A stretch of 55,782 nucleotides of DNA from NCBI RefSeq assembly GCF_003340555.1, contig NZ_QPLJ01000024.1, positions 1 to 55,782 of the forward strand. The letters run 5' to 3'. Shown here in pieces: positions 55,580 to 55,782 of this stretch. The position numbers were made by a program, and so were the translations under genes. The DNA comes from Jannaschia formosa (lineage in GTDB: Bacteria > Pseudomonadota > Alphaproteobacteria > Rhodobacterales > Rhodobacteraceae). The notes under the pieces are model-generated. The model had not been told where the DNA came from, searched no databases, and saw only the letters and a list, made by a program, of their open reading frames with translations. Position 1 is the stretch's first letter. Every line of letters starts with the position of its first letter.

Positions 55580-55782
55580 TTAGCATGACGCGTATCCTGC
55601 TGCTTTGAAGAAGCTCCAGCACTCCTCGGGATCGAAGATGCCACAGATATCGCCGAGCGCGCGGATGAGCGTATCGTAGGTCCGCGCGCCGATGCGGCGG
55701 AGGTGGGCTTTCAGCTTGGAGAAGGCCATCTCGATCGGGTTCAGGTCGGGCGAGTAGGCCGGCAGGAACAGCATCCAGCAGC
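55580..55782 (-). CDS. IS630-family transposase, C-terminal part (runs off window)
   Basis: The frame reads FLPAYSPDLNPIEMAFSKLK, the hallmark of IS630-type DDE transposases, where the E of NPIE is catalytic, and ends CSFFKAAGYASC-like (WSFFKAAGYASC). It is open to the window edge, so the start and the first two catalytic aspartates are outside. GCGTTTTGCTTTT next to the stop is probably part of the terminal repeat. Confidence 0.85.
   Translation of the reverse strand, partial: CWMLFLPAYSPDLNPIEMAFSKLKAHLRRIGARTYDTLIRALGDICGIFDPEECWSFFKAAGYASC

Larger units (their letters stand above)
55024..55782. mobile_element. Nested IS remnants: IS5-like, IS3-like and IS630-like
   Basis: Three insertion-sequence pieces follow each other with no gene between. 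The first starts at CAGGCTGCTGAAAAC, resembling an IS5-type terminal repeat and preceded by CTAG. Its transposase breaks off at about 55380, where the 3' end of an IS3-type element begins; that piece breaks off at about 55565, where an IS630-type element starts and runs out of the window. The order suggests successive insertions with loss of the remaining halves. Confidence 0.7.

Overview
The window looks like chromosomal DNA of a Rhodobacteraceae member (Alphaproteobacteria, Rhodobacterales). The base composition is GC-rich with GC-biased third positions and many ATGA/TGATG start-stop overlaps. Gene content fits this group: an aglEFGAK alpha-glucoside operon, a fused ispDF, a dusB-ntrBC-ntrYX cluster whose NtrC and NtrX both lack the sigma-54 contact loop, a long L21 ribosomal protein, and a solo LuxR regulator. 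Both ends carry insertion-sequence fragments (IS256-like on the left, nested IS5/IS3/IS630-like pieces on the right). This may be one assembly contig that stops at repeats.

Layout. 1-70: 5' end of an IS256-type transposase. 0.28-5.3 kb (minus): a chemotaxis operon in the order cheS-like (STAS), cheY1, cheA, cheW, cheR, cheY2 and a small cheT/CheZ-like gene; no cheB, cheD or receptor gene is present. 5.4-15.4 kb: alpha-glucoside utilisation, with glk, a GH1 glucosidase and a LacI-type repressor on the minus strand facing aglE-F-G-A-K on the plus strand. 15.4-20.2 kb: an unrecognised multipass membrane protein, hpt, a START/COQ10-like protein, pncC (CinA C-terminal type), pgpA and ispDF. 20.4-27.5 kb (plus): dusB-ntrB-ntrC-ntrY-ntrX. 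27.5-30.3 kb (minus): a choline ABC transporter choXWV, divergent from a luxR-type gene. 31.3-31.66 kb: no protein gene of normal size, but a run of hairpins ending in a strong plus-strand terminator, proposed as an ncRNA. 31.7-39.0 kb (minus): tsf, rpsB, a SYLF lipoprotein, hflX, hfq, trkH and trkA. 39.2-46.6 kb (minus): phoR-pstSCAB-phoU-phoB with a three-repeat Pho box before pstS. 46.7-53.5 kb (minus): metC-like, proA, proB, obgE, a GNAT gene, a LysE gene, rpmA and rplU. 53.7-54.8 kb: a DUF2059 secreted protein and tRNA-Ser(CGA). 54.8 kb to the end: IS debris.

How the genes fit together. Three nutrient systems are laid out with their own regulators. Alpha-glucosides enter through AglEFGK, are cut by AglA and the GH1 enzyme, and the glucose is phosphorylated by Glk under a LacI-type regulator. 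Phosphate is sensed and imported by PhoR/PhoB/PstSCAB/PhoU. Nitrogen status is handled by NtrBC and NtrYX. The chemotaxis operon has the Sinorhizobium-like two-CheY order that usually works through a phosphate sink.

I did not find a clearly new defence or biosynthetic system. The observations most worth following are the CheZ-like DxxxQ gene ending the che operon, the structured intergenic region at 31.4-31.64 kb, the LuxR protein with altered ligand-pocket residues, and the hflX reading frame whose conserved N-terminus has no ATG, GTG or TTG start.
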